Of a stretch of DNA of 64,000 nucleotides, positions 43,920-53,472 are shown one piece after another. How positions within the stretch are numbered: the first letter of the stretch is position 1; every line of letters begins with the position of its first letter. A program made the translations under genes and the position numbers. Location of the stretch: NCBI RefSeq assembly GCF_002205165.1, contig NZ_NIVS01000054.1, positions 1 to 64,000 of the forward strand. The letters run 5' to 3'. The stretch is from Stenotrophomonas maltophilia (GTDB lineage: Bacteria; Pseudomonadota; Gammaproteobacteria; Xanthomonadales; Xanthomonadaceae). The notes under the pieces are model-generated. The model searched no databases, was not told where the DNA came from, and saw only the letters and a program-made list of their open reading frames with translations.

Positions 43920-45109
43920 CCACGCCGGTTCCGCCAACCCCCGACTTCCGCTCGCCTGCATTCCTGCGCGCCCACATCGCGCAGACGATGGCGTTCTACC
44001 AGCCCAATGAAATCGACCCCAAGGGCGGCTTCTTCCATTACTACCGTGACGACGGCAGCGTCTACGATGCCAGCCATCGGCATCTGGTCAGCAGCACCCG
44101 GTTCGTGTTCAACCATGCGATGGCCTACCGCGAGTTCGGCAAGCCGGACGATCTGGCTGCGGTCGAACACGGCATCCGCTACCTGCGCGAGGTGCATCGC
44201 AACCCGGCCACCGGCGGCTACGCCTGGACGCTGCGCGATGGGGTGGTCGAAGACGCGACCAACCACTGCTACGGCGTGGCGTTTGTGCTGCTCGCCTACA
44301 GTTGCGCGCTGAAGGCCGGCATCAACGAGGCACGCGGGTGGATGGACGAGACCTGGCAGTTGCTGGAAACGCGCTTCTGGGAACCGGCGTTCGGCCTGTA
44401 CAAGGACGAAGCCGACGCCGACTGGACCTTCAGCGATTACCGCGGCCAGAACGCCAACATGCACATGTGCGAAGCGATGCTGGCCGCGTTCGAGGCCAGT
44501 GGCGAGCAGCGCTATCTGGATCGCGCGCTGCTGCTGGCCGACCACATGACCCGCCGCCAGGCCGCGCAGGGCGACGGGCTGGTGTGGGAGCACTACGATC
44601 CGCAGTGGCAGATCGATTGGGCGTACAACCGCGACAACCCCAAACACCTGTTCCGTCCGTGGGGCTTCCAGCCCGGGCATCAGACCGAATGGGCCAAGCT
44701 GCTGCTGATTCTGGACCGCCATGTACAGGCCGACTGGCTCGTGCCGACCGCGCGGCATCTGTTCGATGTGGCGGTGGCGCGCAGTTGGGACGCCGAGCGT
44801 GGCGGGCTGTACTACGGCTTCGCACCGGATGGCAGCGTCTGCGATGACGACAAGTACTTCTGGGTGCAGGCCGAATCGCTGGCGACTGCGGCGCTGCTTG
44901 CCAAGCGCACCGGCGAGGCCGTGTATTGGGAGTGGTACGACAAGCTGTGGGGCTACGCCTGGCAGCACATGATCGATCACCGTTACGGCGCCTGGTATCG
45001 CATCCTGGACGCGGACAACCGCAAGTACAGCGACGAGAAGAGCCCGGCGGGCAAGACCGATTACCACACCATGGGTGCGTGCTACGAAGTGCTCAACGTG
45101 GTGCGTTGA
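43916..45109 (+). CDS. AGE-family sugar isomerase, probable D-mannose isomerase
   Basis: A 397-residue (alpha/alpha)6-barrel protein of the N-acylglucosamine 2-epimerase family. The two catalytic His of the mannose-isomerase subgroup are likely H255 (QPGHQTEWAKLL) and H384 (TDYHTMGACYE). It would interconvert mannose and fructose in the cytoplasm. Coupling to a sugar kinase (4-bp overlap) and to mannosidases supports mannose isomerase over cellobiose epimerase or an AGE proper. Confidence 0.88.
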   Translation: MTTPVPPTPDFRSPAFLRAHIAQTMAFYQPNEIDPKGGFFHYYRDDGSVYDASHRHLVSSTRFVFNHAMAYREFGKPDDLAAVEHGIRYLREVHRNPATGGYAWTLRDGVVEDATNHCYGVAFVLLAYSCALKAGINEARGWMDETWQLLETRFWEPAFGLYKDEADADWTFSDYRGQNANMHMCEAMLAAFEASGEQRYLDRALLLADHMTRRQAAQGDGLVWEHYDPQWQIDWAYNRDNPKHLFRPWGFQPGHQTEWAKLLLILDRHVQADWLVPTARHLFDVAVARSWDAERGGLYYGFAPDGSVCDDDKYFWVQAESLATAALLAKRTGEAVYWEWYDKLWGYAWQHMIDHRYGAWYRILDADNRKYSDEKSPAGKTDYHTMGACYEVLNVVR

Positions 45110-45114
45110 ATCCA

Positions 45115-45171
45115 GTAGAGCCGACCGTCGGTCGGCTACCCCAACCCGGTAGAGCCGACCGTTGGTCGGCT
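45115..45171 (+). repeat. Two tandem SMAG-like (GTAG) stem-loop elements
   Basis: GTAG-headed units at 45115-45137 and 45149-45171 each contain the stem GCCGACC/GGTCGGC. They match the GTAG-type REP elements (SMAG) that I know from Stenotrophomonas maltophilia. They lie between the isomerase and GH2 genes and may affect mRNA stability. Confidence 0.75.
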
Positions 45172-45195
45172 GCTCCCGCAGCCAGGCAGGTTCCC

Positions 45196-47847
45196 ATGCG
45201 CGCGCACCGCCGTCTCCATGTCGTTGCACCGGCCTGCTGGCTGATGCTGGTCCTGCTGGCCGCCTGGGCGCTGCCCGTGGCAGCTGCCCCGTTGGCAGCG
45301 GAGTGGTCATTCCGCCTGCTGCCCGGTGACGCGCGCGGTGCCGCGCACCCTGGCCTGCAACAGTGGCGGCCGGCGCAGGTGCCTGGCGCCGTGCACACCG
45401 ACCTGCTGGCGCAGGGGCAGATCCCCGATCCTTACGTCGGCGCGCCGGAGGCGGGCCTGCAGTGGATCGGTCTGGCGGACTGGGAATACCGTGCCCGGTT
45501 CGATGTGGACGCGCCGACGCTGGCGCGCGCGCATGCCGAGCTGGCGTTCGAAGGGTTGGATACGTTCGCGACGGTCACGCTCAATGGCCAGCCGCTGCTG
45601 AAGGCTGACAACAGCCATCGCACCTGGCGTGCGCGGGTGGATGGCAAGCTGCGGCCTGCCGGCAATGAGCTGCGTATCGTGCTGCGCTCGCCGATCCGCA
45701 CGCTGCTGCCGGACGTGCAGGCGATGCCGCACAAGATCGCCGGCAATTACCCCTCACCGTATGGCGACGAGCCCAAAGACGCGATGGTCGGCAATTTCGT
45801 GCGCAAGCCGGGCTATCACTTCGGCTGGGATTGGGGCCCGCGTTACGTGACTGCCGGCATCTGGCGGCCAGTGCAACTGGAGATATGGGACGCTCAGCGG
45901 CTGACCGCGCTGGCCGTGCAGACGCAGGCGCTGGATGCCAGCCGGGCGGATCTGGAGATCGCCGTTGAGATCGAGAGTGCGGTGGTCGGCAGCGCTGCGG
46001 TGCAGATCGAGGTGCTGGATCCGGACGGCGCGCGCGTGGCGCGCATCGACCGCACGGCGCTACTCAAGGCCGGTGACAACCGGATCGCCGTACCGGTCGC
46101 GCTGCAGCAGCCGCGTCGCTGGTGGCCGGTCGGGCAGGGTGAACAGGCGCGCTACACCGTGCGTGCCACCCTGGCCCCTGACACGCCCGGTGCGACGCAC
46201 ATCGAGCAGCGCACCGGCCTGCGCACGGTCGAGCTGCGCCGTGAGGTGGACCGCAACGGCGGGCAGGGCTTCGCGTTCGTGATCAACGGTGTGCCGATCT
46301 TCGCCAAGGGCGCCAACGTGATTCCGTTCGATATGTTCCCGGCCCGCGTGGATGCGGCGCGGATCCGGCGCGAGCTGACCGCGGCGCGCGATGCCAACAT
46401 GAACATGCTGCGCAACTGGGGTGGCGGCTACTACGAAGATGACGTTTTCTTCGACATCGCCGACGAACTCGGCCTGCTGGTCTGGCAGGACTTCATGTTC
46501 GGCGGCGGCATGCAGCCCGGCTACGATCCGGCGTTCCGCGCGAACGTGGTCGCCGAGGCGCGCGACAACGTGCGGCGCCTGCGTCATCACCCCAGCGTGG
46601 TGCTGTGGTGTGGCAACAATGAAGAAGAGACCGCGTGGAAGGACTGGGGCCACGGGCGTGACCTGACCGCCGCCGATCCCGCGTTCGCCGCGAAGGTCTG
46701 GCAGGGTTATGTGGATCTGTTCGGCAATGACCTGCGCCAGGTGGTGGCCGAGGAGGGCCTGGGCGTACCGTACTGGTCCAGCTCGCCGAGCAACGACCTG
46801 GACGAGAAGGCCAACGATTCCACCCGCGGCGACAAGCACTACTGGCAGGTGTGGGGCAATCCGGCCCTGCCGGTCACCGCTTACCTCCGGGAAACGCCGC
46901 GCTTCATGTCCGAGTACGGGCTGCAGGCCTGGCCGGTGCTGCGCACGCTGGACGGCATCATTCCGGACGCCGAACAGCAGGTGGACAGCCCAACGGTGCG
47001 CGCGCACCAGAAATTCATGGCAGGCGAGGGCAACCAGCGTCTGCTCAAGTACATCGAGGAGGAGTACGGCACGCCGCGCGACTTCCCGGCGTTCGTGTAC
47101 CTGAGCCAGGTCATGCAGGCTGATGGCATCCAGCTTGCCGCCCTGCATCACCGCGCCTCCAGGCCGTACACGATGGGCTCGCTGTACTGGCAGCTCAACG
47201 ATGTGTGGCCGGGCGCCTCGTGGTCCAGCATCGACTACGCCGGCCGCTGGAAAGCGCTGCACTTCCACGCCAGACGCTTCTTCGCCGATCAGGCCGTGGC
47301 GGCACTGCGCGACGAAGGCGTGACCCGGGTGAGCTTGCTCAATGACCGTCAGCAGGGCCTGCAGGCGACCTGGCGGCTGCGCGTGCTCGATCTCGATGGC
47401 ACCCGGCGCGGCGAGCAGCGCCACACCGTCGCGCTGCCACCGCTGTCCGCGCTGGAGGTGGGGCGATTTGCCGATGCGGACCTGCTGAAGGGGGCCGACC
47501 CCACGCGGACCGTGGCGGTGGTCGAGCTGTTCGATGGCGCCACGCTGTTGTCGCAGCAGGTGGTGTATTTCGTCCCGGCCAAGGCGTTGGCGCTGTCATC
47601 TGCGAGGATCGATGCCGAGCTGCGCGCCGACGGCGGCGGCTATGTGTTGACGCTGCGCTCGTCCACGCTGGTGCGTGCGCTGTGGGTCGCCTTCGATGGC
47701 GTGGATGCCACCTTGGACGACAACGCGCTGGAGCTGGTGCCGGGCGAGACGGTCACCATCCGCCTGCGCAGTGAGGCGGACCTGGACACGCTGCGTGATG
47801 CGCTGCGCTTCACCTCGCTTGCGGATGCGAAGGCAAGGTCAAGGTAA
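45196..47847 (+). CDS. GH2 family beta-mannosidase, exported
   Basis: An 883-residue protein with a signal peptide (hydrophobic LMLVLLAAWALPVAA, cleavage near residue 35), N-terminal sugar-binding and jelly-roll domains and a TIM barrel. The acid/base Glu is likely E476 in CGNNEEETAW and the nucleophile E573 in FMSEYGLQAW. WGGGYYEDDVFFDIADELGL is typical of GH2 mannosidases. It would remove beta-mannose, for example from an N-glycan core or mannan, in the periplasm. Two SMAG-like repeats separate it from the isomerase gene; it may be in the same operon. Confidence 0.9.
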   Translation: MRAHRRLHVVAPACWLMLVLLAAWALPVAAAPLAAEWSFRLLPGDARGAAHPGLQQWRPAQVPGAVHTDLLAQGQIPDPYVGAPEAGLQWIGLADWEYRARFDVDAPTLARAHAELAFEGLDTFATVTLNGQPLLKADNSHRTWRARVDGKLRPAGNELRIVLRSPIRTLLPDVQAMPHKIAGNYPSPYGDEPKDAMVGNFVRKPGYHFGWDWGPRYVTAGIWRPVQLEIWDAQRLTALAVQTQALDASRADLEIAVEIESAVVGSAAVQIEVLDPDGARVARIDRTALLKAGDNRIAVPVALQQPRRWWPVGQGEQARYTVRATLAPDTPGATHIEQRTGLRTVELRREVDRNGGQGFAFVINGVPIFAKGANVIPFDMFPARVDAARIRRELTAARDANMNMLRNWGGGYYEDDVFFDIADELGLLVWQDFMFGGGMQPGYDPAFRANVVAEARDNVRRLRHHPSVVLWCGNNEEETAWKDWGHGRDLTAADPAFAAKVWQGYVDLFGNDLRQVVAEEGLGVPYWSSSPSNDLDEKANDSTRGDKHYWQVWGNPALPVTAYLRETPRFMSEYGLQAWPVLRTLDGIIPDAEQQVDSPTVRAHQKFMAGEGNQRLLKYIEEEYGTPRDFPAFVYLSQVMQADGIQLAALHHRASRPYTMGSLYWQLNDVWPGASWSSIDYAGRWKALHFHARRFFADQAVAALRDEGVTRVSLLNDRQQGLQATWRLRVLDLDGTRRGEQRHTVALPPLSALEVGRFADADLLKGADPTRTVAVVELFDGATLLSQQVVYFVPAKALALSSARIDAELRADGGGYVLTLRSSTLVRALWVAFDGVDATLDDNALELVPGETVTIRLRSEADLDTLRDALRFTSLADAKARSR

Positions 47848-47896
47848 CGCGACGGGCGACCGGCATGGCGTCAGCCGATGGGGGTAGAGGCGACCG

Positions 47897-47967
47897 GTAG
47901 AGCCGACTGTTAGTCGGCTGCTTTTCTTCGATCGGCATGGCGTTAGCCGACTAACAGTCGGCTCTAC
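47897..47967. repeat. Facing pair of SMAG-like elements, probable bidirectional terminator
   Basis: GTAGAGCCGACTGTTAGTCGGCT (written as positions 47897-47919: GTAG head, arms AGCCGACT/AGTCGGCT) faces an inverted copy at 47945-47967. The pair can fold as two small hairpins or one large one. It lies between the convergent GH2 and mtnC genes. Confidence 0.75.
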
Positions 47968-47989
47968 CGGTCGGGTTTACCCATCGGTT

Positions 47990-48688
47990 CTACAGCGTGA
48001 TCTGCTGGAAATTCTCGACGCGGTCGTGGCCGTGGGTGGCTTCACCACTGCGCGGCAGCGGGTAATCGTCCAAGCGGTCGATCAGGCGCGTCTGCAGGCC
48101 CGCCTCGCGCGCGGCATCCAGCTCTTCCACCACATCGGACAGGAACAGGATCTGCCCGGCCGGCACGCCGATCGCCTCGACGATGTGGCGGTAGCTGTCC
48201 GCCTCACGCTTGCCACCGACCTCGGTGTCGAACCAGCCCGAGACCAGCCCGGTCAGGTCACCGGCCTCGCTGAAGCCGAAGAACAGGTTCTGCGACGGCA
48301 CGGACCCGGAGGAATACACGTACAGCGGCTTGCCCTCGGCATGCCAGCCCTTCAGGACGGCGGCCACTTCCGGATAGAAGTGCGCCTTGTAGTCACCGTT
48401 GCGGTAGCCGCTTTCCCAGATCATGCCCTGCAAGGCCTTGAGCGCGGTGTGCTTGCGGTCCTGGTCGATCCAGCCCTGCAGCGTCTCCACGACCAGGCTG
48501 TCCTGGCAGGCGCCACCGATCTCCACTGCCACCGCGTCCAGCCAGCGCCGCACCTGCGGCTGATGGCCGTGTGCCGCGACGAACGCCGGCAATGCCTTGC
48601 GCGCATACGGGAACAGCACGTTCTTGACGAACGAAATGCTGCTGGTGGTGCCCTCGATATCGGTGAGGATGACGGTCGGTTGCGGCAT
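47990..48688 (-). CDS. mtnC: Enolase-phosphatase MtnC (methionine salvage)
   Basis: A 232-residue HAD-superfamily enzyme. The nucleophile motif is [10 protein letters not shown] (D10), followed by [10 protein letters not shown], and motif III/IV lies in [18 protein letters not shown]. MtnC turns 2,3-diketo-5-methylthiopentyl-1-phosphate into the acireductone used by MtnD. It starts 3 bases after the mtnD stop, so the two are cotranscribed. Confidence 0.93.
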   Translation of the reverse strand: MPQPTVILTDIEGTTSSISFVKNVLFPYARKALPAFVAAHGHQPQVRRWLDAVAVEIGGACQDSLVVETLQGWIDQDRKHTALKALQGMIWESGYRNGDYKAHFYPEVAAVLKGWHAEGKPLYVYSSGSVPSQNLFFGFSEAGDLTGLVSGWFDTEVGGKREADSYRHIVEAIGVPAGQILFLSDVVEELDAAREAGLQTRLIDRLDDYPLPRSGEATHGHDRVENFQQITL

Positions 48689-48691
48689 GGA

Positions 48692-49255
48692 TCAGTCGGC
48701 CTGGTGCTGTGCGGGGTGGTAACGCGGGAAGGTCTGGGCGATGTCGCTGCCGGTGAAATGGCCGACCCAGCCATCCGGCTCGGTGAAGAAGCGGATCGCC
48801 ACGAAACTCGGCTCCTCGCCCATGTCGAACCAATGGGTGATGCCATCGGGCACGGCGATCAGATCGTTCTTGACGCACTCGATCTCGTAGACCTTGCCAT
48901 CCACGTGCAGGGTGAACAGCCCCGAGCCGGCGACGAAGAAACGGACCTCATCTTCCTTGTGGAAGTGCTCATCCAGGAACTTCTTGCGCAGTTCGGCGCG
49001 GTTGGGGTTGTCCGGCGCGATCGAGGCGACGTCCACGCTCTTGAAGCCGTGCGTGGCGACCAGGCGGTCGATATCGGTCCTGTAGGCAGCGAACACCTCG
49101 TCCTGGCTGGCGCCCGGCGCGACCTCATGGGCCGCCTGCCAGCGCTCGAAGGTGACGCCGATCGGGGTCAGTTCGGCAGCGATCGCCTCGCCATCCCGGC
49201 TGTCGAACAGCGGGACATCCGGAGCGGTGTCATCAAATATGCGGAGTCGGCTCAT
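48692..49255 (-). CDS. mtnD: Acireductone dioxygenase MtnD
   Basis: A 187-residue cupin. The metal ligands are H97, H99 and E103 in [12 protein letters not shown] and H141 in GITHWFDMG. It oxidises acireductone to the methionine precursor keto acid (or off-pathway products, depending on the metal). ATG 49255 gives the normal family length; a longer reading has no support. Confidence 0.93.
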   Translation of the reverse strand: MSRLRIFDDTAPDVPLFDSRDGEAIAAELTPIGVTFERWQAAHEVAPGASQDEVFAAYRTDIDRLVATHGFKSVDVASIAPDNPNRAELRKKFLDEHFHKEDEVRFFVAGSGLFTLHVDGKVYEIECVKNDLIAVPDGITHWFDMGEEPSFVAIRFFTEPDGWVGHFTGSDIAQTFPRYHPAQHQAD

Positions 49256-49372
49256 GGCGGCGGCATCGAGGCGAAGAGGGAAAGGAAAGGGTACCAGTGC
49301 GGCGCCGGGGTGGGGGCGACGCACTGATGCCGATGCGCGGAATACAGATTCTCTTCAGGAATCTGAGCGCGA

Positions 49373-50023
49373 TCAGCCGCGCAGCTTGCGCAGTTCCAGC
49401 TCACAGTGCAGCAGGAATTCGAAGGCTTCCATGTGGCGGCGCGCTTCGGCCATGGTGCGGCCCCAGGCATACAGGCCGTGGCCGTCGATCAGGTAGCCCC
49501 ACAGCGGCTGGGTGTCGAGCAGGGCATCGACCTGGGCCGAGAGCACGTCCATGTCCTGGGTGTTGGTGAACACCGGCACATCCACCGCCATCTCGTGGGT
49601 GCTGTTGCCGTGGAAGGCCTTGAGCAGTTCGTAGCCTTCCAGGCGGATATGGCCCTGCGGCGCATACAGCCGCGAGGCGATGGTCTGCACCGGCGAATGG
49701 GTGTGCAGCACGCAGCCGATCTCCGGGAAGCGGCGATACAGCTGGGTGTGCAGCAACGTCTCGGCAGACGGGCGAAGCGGGCGACCGACGGCCTTGCCAT
49801 CGAAATCGACCACCATGATGTCGTCCTCCACCAGCCGGCCCTTGTCCTTGCCGGACACGGTGATCGCGGCGTGGCGGTCATCCAGGCGGTGGGAGAAGTT
49901 GCTGCTGGTGGCCGGGGTCCAGCCGGCATGGGCCAGCTCGCGGACGTTGTCGATCAGCAGCTGGGCCAGCTCGCTCAGGCGCGCGGTGTCGTACGGGAAG
50001 GTGGGGGTGTTCATGCCGGTCAT
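49373..50023 (-). CDS. mtnB: Methylthioribulose-1-phosphate dehydratase MtnB
   Basis: A 216-residue class II aldolase-fold enzyme. The zinc His are H107 and H109 in VLHTHSPVQ plus a later His in [13 protein letters not shown]. It makes the MtnC substrate. It is the first gene of mtnB-mtnD-mtnC, 117 bp ahead of mtnD. The start could be ATG 50023 or ATG 50014; an inverted repeat overlaps the first of these. Confidence 0.92.
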   Translation of the reverse strand: MTGMNTPTFPYDTARLSELAQLLIDNVRELAHAGWTPATSSNFSHRLDDRHAAITVSGKDKGRLVEDDIMVVDFDGKAVGRPLRPSAETLLHTQLYRRFPEIGCVLHTHSPVQTIASRLYAPQGHIRLEGYELLKAFHGNSTHEMAVDVPVFTNTQDMDVLSAQVDALLDTQPLWGYLIDGHGLYAWGRTMAEARRHMEAFEFLLHCELELRKLRG

Positions 50024-50046
50024 TTTAGCTAGGTCAAACGCTAAAA
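50023..50046. promoter_or_regulatory. Inverted repeat at the mtnB start
   Basis: TTTTAGC (50023-50029) and GCTAAAA (50040-50046) are exact inverted repeats with a 10-base spacer, touching the mtnB start. They could be an operator or a 5' hairpin. They do not match the MetJ box. Confidence 0.35.
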
Positions 50047-50061
50047 GCAGGTTCTATAGCC

Positions 50062-50085
50062 GAAGCTGAAGCTGAAGCTGAAGCC
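50062..50085 (+). repeat. Hexanucleotide microsatellite (GAAGCT)
   Basis: GAAGCT occurs three times in tandem followed by GAAGCC, in the mtnB upstream region. It is outside any gene. Apart from this, 50047-50327 shows no supported gene. Confidence 0.6.
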
Positions 50086-50327
50086 GAACCGGATGCCGAA
50101 GGCCGGGCGTTTGGCGTTGCATTTGACGTGGGCACTGTCACCCGCACGCTGTCAGAGGCGGGGTGGTGTGGGTTGGCGGGGGCATGAGCCGCAGGGGTGC
50201 GGCGACATAAGCCTCCAGGGATGGATTCACGGCGTCCCCCGCGAACCCACACCGCCCCGCCAAACCGACTGCAACAGCAAAGCCGAGGCTTCTGCCGCTG
50301 GCTTGATCGTTGCCGCAGAGCCGATCC

Positions 50328-51755
50328 TTACTTCCCGCGCAACCGGCTATGGCGATACCCATAACCGAAGTAGATCGCGAAACCGCCCAGCGTCCAGAAG
50401 CCCATCAGCATCCAGTTGTGGGCCGTCATCGCCGTCAACAGCGCCACGCAGCTCAGCACGCCCAAGGTGCAGATCAACCACGCCATCGGCATCCGGAACG
50501 GACGCGGCAGGTCCGGCTGGGTGCGGCGCAGGATCAGCACGCCTGCGCAGACCGCCGCGAACGCGATCAGCGTCCCCATCGAGGTCAGCTCACCCAGCAC
50601 ATCCAGCGGGAAAACCGCCGCCAGCAGCGCGATGCCGATGCCCGTGATCACCGTATTGATGTGCGGCGTGCGGTACTTCGGGTGGATTTTGGTGAACAAC
50701 GGCGGCAGCAGCCCGTCGCGGCCCATGATCATGAAGATGCGCGGCTGCGCGATCACCATCACCAGCACCACCGAGGACAGCCCGATCAGCGCGCCGATCT
50801 CCACGACCACGCGCAACCAGCCCAGCTGCGGATGCGCCGCCACTGCGGTCACCACCGGCTCATCCGTGCCCAGCAGCTGGTACGGCACCAGGCCGGTCAT
50901 CACCGCCGCCATGGCGATGTACAGCACCGTGCAGATCACCAGCGAGAGCAGCATGCCGATCGGCATGTCGCGCTGCGGTTTGTGCGATTCCTGCGCGGCC
51001 ACTGACACTGCTTCGAAACCGATGTAGGCGAAGAACACCATCGCCGCACCGCGCAGCACGCCATCGAAGCCGTACTTGCCCGGGCCTTCGTTGTCCGGAA
51101 TGAACGGGGTCCAATTGGCCGGGTCTACGTACTTCCAGCCGACCACGATCACCAGCACGATCAGCGCGGTCTTGAGCACCACCATCGCCATGTTCATGGC
51201 CGAGGATTTGCTGATGCCCACGTAGCACAGCCAGGTCAGCAGCAGCACCAGCACGGCGGCCGGGATATTGGCGATGGCACCGGTCGGGCGCAGCTGGCCA
51301 TCCAGCGGCGCACTCACCAGCGCCGCCGGTAGATGGATGTCGAAGTGGCTGAGCAGGCTCAGGAAATAACCGGTCCAGCTGACCGCCACGGCCGAGGCGG
51401 AGACGCCATATTCCAGCACCAGCATCCAGCCGATGAACCAGGCCGAGAGCTCGCCGAACGTGGCGTAGGTATAGGTGTAGGCGCTGCCGGAGACCGGCAC
51501 CATCGCCGCGAACTCGGCGTAGGCCATCGCGCAGAACGCGCAGCAGATCGCGGCCAGCACGAACGACAGCATGATCGCCGGGCCGGCGTGGTTGGCCGCC
51601 GCCTGGCCGGTGATCACGAAGATGCCGCCGCCGATCACCGCGCCGATGCCCAGCGCGGTCAGGCCCCAGGGGCCGAGGGTACGGCGCAGGCTCAGGCCGT
51701 TGGCGTCTTCATGGGCGGCGTGCGGATGCTTGGTGGCCCACAGTTGCTTGAACAT
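50328..51755 (-). CDS. Amino-acid permease (APC superfamily)
   Basis: A 475-residue inner-membrane protein with about 12 hydrophobic segments. The APC motif GIGAVIGGGIFVITGQAAANHA lies near residue 38 (written across two adjoining stretches of the sequence) and AYIGFEAVSVAAQES near residue 245. It resembles YhdG-like cationic amino-acid transporters. It is a close paralogue of the next gene upstream, 68 bp away. The substrate is unknown. Confidence 0.88.
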   Translation of the reverse strand: MFKQLWATKHPHAAHEDANGLSLRRTLGPWGLTALGIGAVIGGGIFVITGQAAANHAGPAIMLSFVLAAICCAFCAMAYAEFAAMVPVSGSAYTYTYATFGELSAWFIGWMLVLEYGVSASAVAVSWTGYFLSLLSHFDIHLPAALVSAPLDGQLRPTGAIANIPAAVLVLLLTWLCYVGISKSSAMNMAMVVLKTALIVLVIVVGWKYVDPANWTPFIPDNEGPGKYGFDGVLRGAAMVFFAYIGFEAVSVAAQESHKPQRDMPIGMLLSLVICTVLYIAMAAVMTGLVPYQLLGTDEPVVTAVAAHPQLGWLRVVVEIGALIGLSSVVLVMVIAQPRIFMIMGRDGLLPPLFTKIHPKYRTPHINTVITGIGIALLAAVFPLDVLGELTSMGTLIAFAAVCAGVLILRRTQPDLPRPFRMPMAWLICTLGVLSCVALLTAMTAHNWMLMGFWTLGGFAIYFGYGYRHSRLRGK

Positions 51756-51823
51756 GGTTTGGATTTCTTCTCAGGCGCGACATATCAAACGACCGGGCCG
51801 GCACTGGGCCGGCCCGGCAGCAC

Positions 51824-53302
51824 TCAGGCGTTGTTCTTGTTCAGCTTGCTGTGGCGGATGCCGTAGCCGAAGTAGATGCACAGGCCCAGCAGGGTCCAGG
51901 CCACGAACAGGTGCCAATGCACCACGAACGCCTGGTAGAACAGGAACAGACAGGCCAGCGCGCCCAGCGGGCAGATCACCCACACCAGCGGCACGCGGAA
52001 CGGACGCTCCAGTTCCGGGCGCGTGTAGCGCAGGATCAGTACGCCGATGCAAACCGTGGCGAAGGCGAGCAGGGTGCCCATCGAAACGAGTTCGCCGAGC
52101 ACGTTCAGCGGCACCGTGCCGGCCAGGGTGGCGGCGATGGCACCGACCACGATCGTGCTCCAGTACGGGGTCCGGAAGCGCTTGTGAACCTTGCCGAAGA
52201 TCTTCGGCAGCAGGCCGTCGCGGGAGATCGTGTAGGCGATGCGGGTCTGGCCCATCATCATCACCAACACCACCGAGGAGAGGCCGGCGATCGCGCCGAT
52301 TTCCACCGCGGTCTTCAGCCAGGACAGGGTCGGGTAGGGCTCCAGCGCGGTGGCGACCGGCTTGTCGGTGCCCAGCAGATGGTACGGCATCATGCCGGTC
52401 AGCACGGCGCACACGATGATGTAGACGATGGTGCACACGGCCAGCGAGCCGAGCAGGCCAATCGGCATGTTGCGCTGCGGGTCCTTGGTTTCACCGGCGG
52501 CGGTGGAGACCGCATCGAAACCGATGTAGGCGAAGAACACGATGGTCGCCGCACGGAACACGCCGCTCCAGCCGAACTCGCCGGACACGCCAGTGTTCTC
52601 CGGAATGAACGGGGTCCAGTTGGCCGGGTCCAGATGCGCGGCACCGAAGCCGATGAACAGACAGATCACGGTGACCTTGATGGCCACGATGATCGCGTTG
52701 ACGAAGGCCGACTGGGTCACACCGACGTACAGCAGGCCCGAGACGGCCGCCACGATCAGCACTGCCGGCAGGTTGAACAGCTTGCCCGAGGCGACGAACT
52801 CGTGGCCGGTCCATGCGATCGGCGCGGCGCTGAGCGCATCGGGGAACGGCATGTTCAGCGTGGTGGTGATGAAGCTGATCAGGTACGCCGACCAGCCCAC
52901 TGCGACCGACGCCGAGGCGAACAGGTATTCCAGCACCAGGCACCAGCCGATGAACCAGGCCATGCCTTCGCCGAGGGTGGCGTACGAATAGGAATAGGCG
53001 CTGCCGGAGACCGGCATCATCGCCGCGAACTCGGCGTAGCACAGGCCGGCCAGTGCACAGGCGAAGCCGGCGAACACGAACGACAGCATCACCGCCGGGC
53101 CGGCATGGTTTGCCGCCGCCTGGCCGGTGAGCACGAAGATACCGGCACCGATCACCGCACCGATGCCGAGCAGGATGAGGTGTTTCGCTGTGAGGGTCCG
53201 TTTCAGTGTGGGCTCGCCGTCCAGGCTGCCTTCGATGGGCTCGCCGGCATCGACGTGCGGTGCCGGTGCGACCGGTTTGACCCTCAACAGAGACTTCAGC
53301 AT
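51824..53302 (-). CDS. Amino-acid permease (APC superfamily), paralogue
   Basis: A 492-residue inner-membrane protein, again with GIGAVIGAGIFVLTGQ and AYIGFDAVSTAAGETKDPQR. It is closely similar along its length to the neighbouring permease, with a longer N-terminal cytoplasmic tail (about 40 residues). The pair probably arose by tandem duplication and may differ in substrate. AGGGA nine bases before ATG 53302 supports the start. Confidence 0.88.
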   Translation of the reverse strand: MLKSLLRVKPVAPAPHVDAGEPIEGSLDGEPTLKRTLTAKHLILLGIGAVIGAGIFVLTGQAAANHAGPAVMLSFVFAGFACALAGLCYAEFAAMMPVSGSAYSYSYATLGEGMAWFIGWCLVLEYLFASASVAVGWSAYLISFITTTLNMPFPDALSAAPIAWTGHEFVASGKLFNLPAVLIVAAVSGLLYVGVTQSAFVNAIIVAIKVTVICLFIGFGAAHLDPANWTPFIPENTGVSGEFGWSGVFRAATIVFFAYIGFDAVSTAAGETKDPQRNMPIGLLGSLAVCTIVYIIVCAVLTGMMPYHLLGTDKPVATALEPYPTLSWLKTAVEIGAIAGLSSVVLVMMMGQTRIAYTISRDGLLPKIFGKVHKRFRTPYWSTIVVGAIAATLAGTVPLNVLGELVSMGTLLAFATVCIGVLILRYTRPELERPFRVPLVWVICPLGALACLFLFYQAFVVHWHLFVAWTLLGLCIYFGYGIRHSKLNKNNA

Positions 53303-53472
53303 GCAGTGCTTCCCTAAATGAACAAAGGTGAGGCGCGCGGTACATTGCCGCACGCCCTGATGGCGACTGGGCGCCCCAGCGGTGCGGGGCCCGCTGTACC
53401 TTAGCCAAAGCTGAAGCCGCTGTACAAGCACAAATGCAGCATGGCCGAGCGATAATCGGCCAAATCCGCACG

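Noticed and set aside
50023..50046. MetJ operator or SAM riboswitch before mtnB
   Set aside because: The inverted repeat does not match the MetJ box, and the leader is too short and lacks the layout of a SAM riboswitch.
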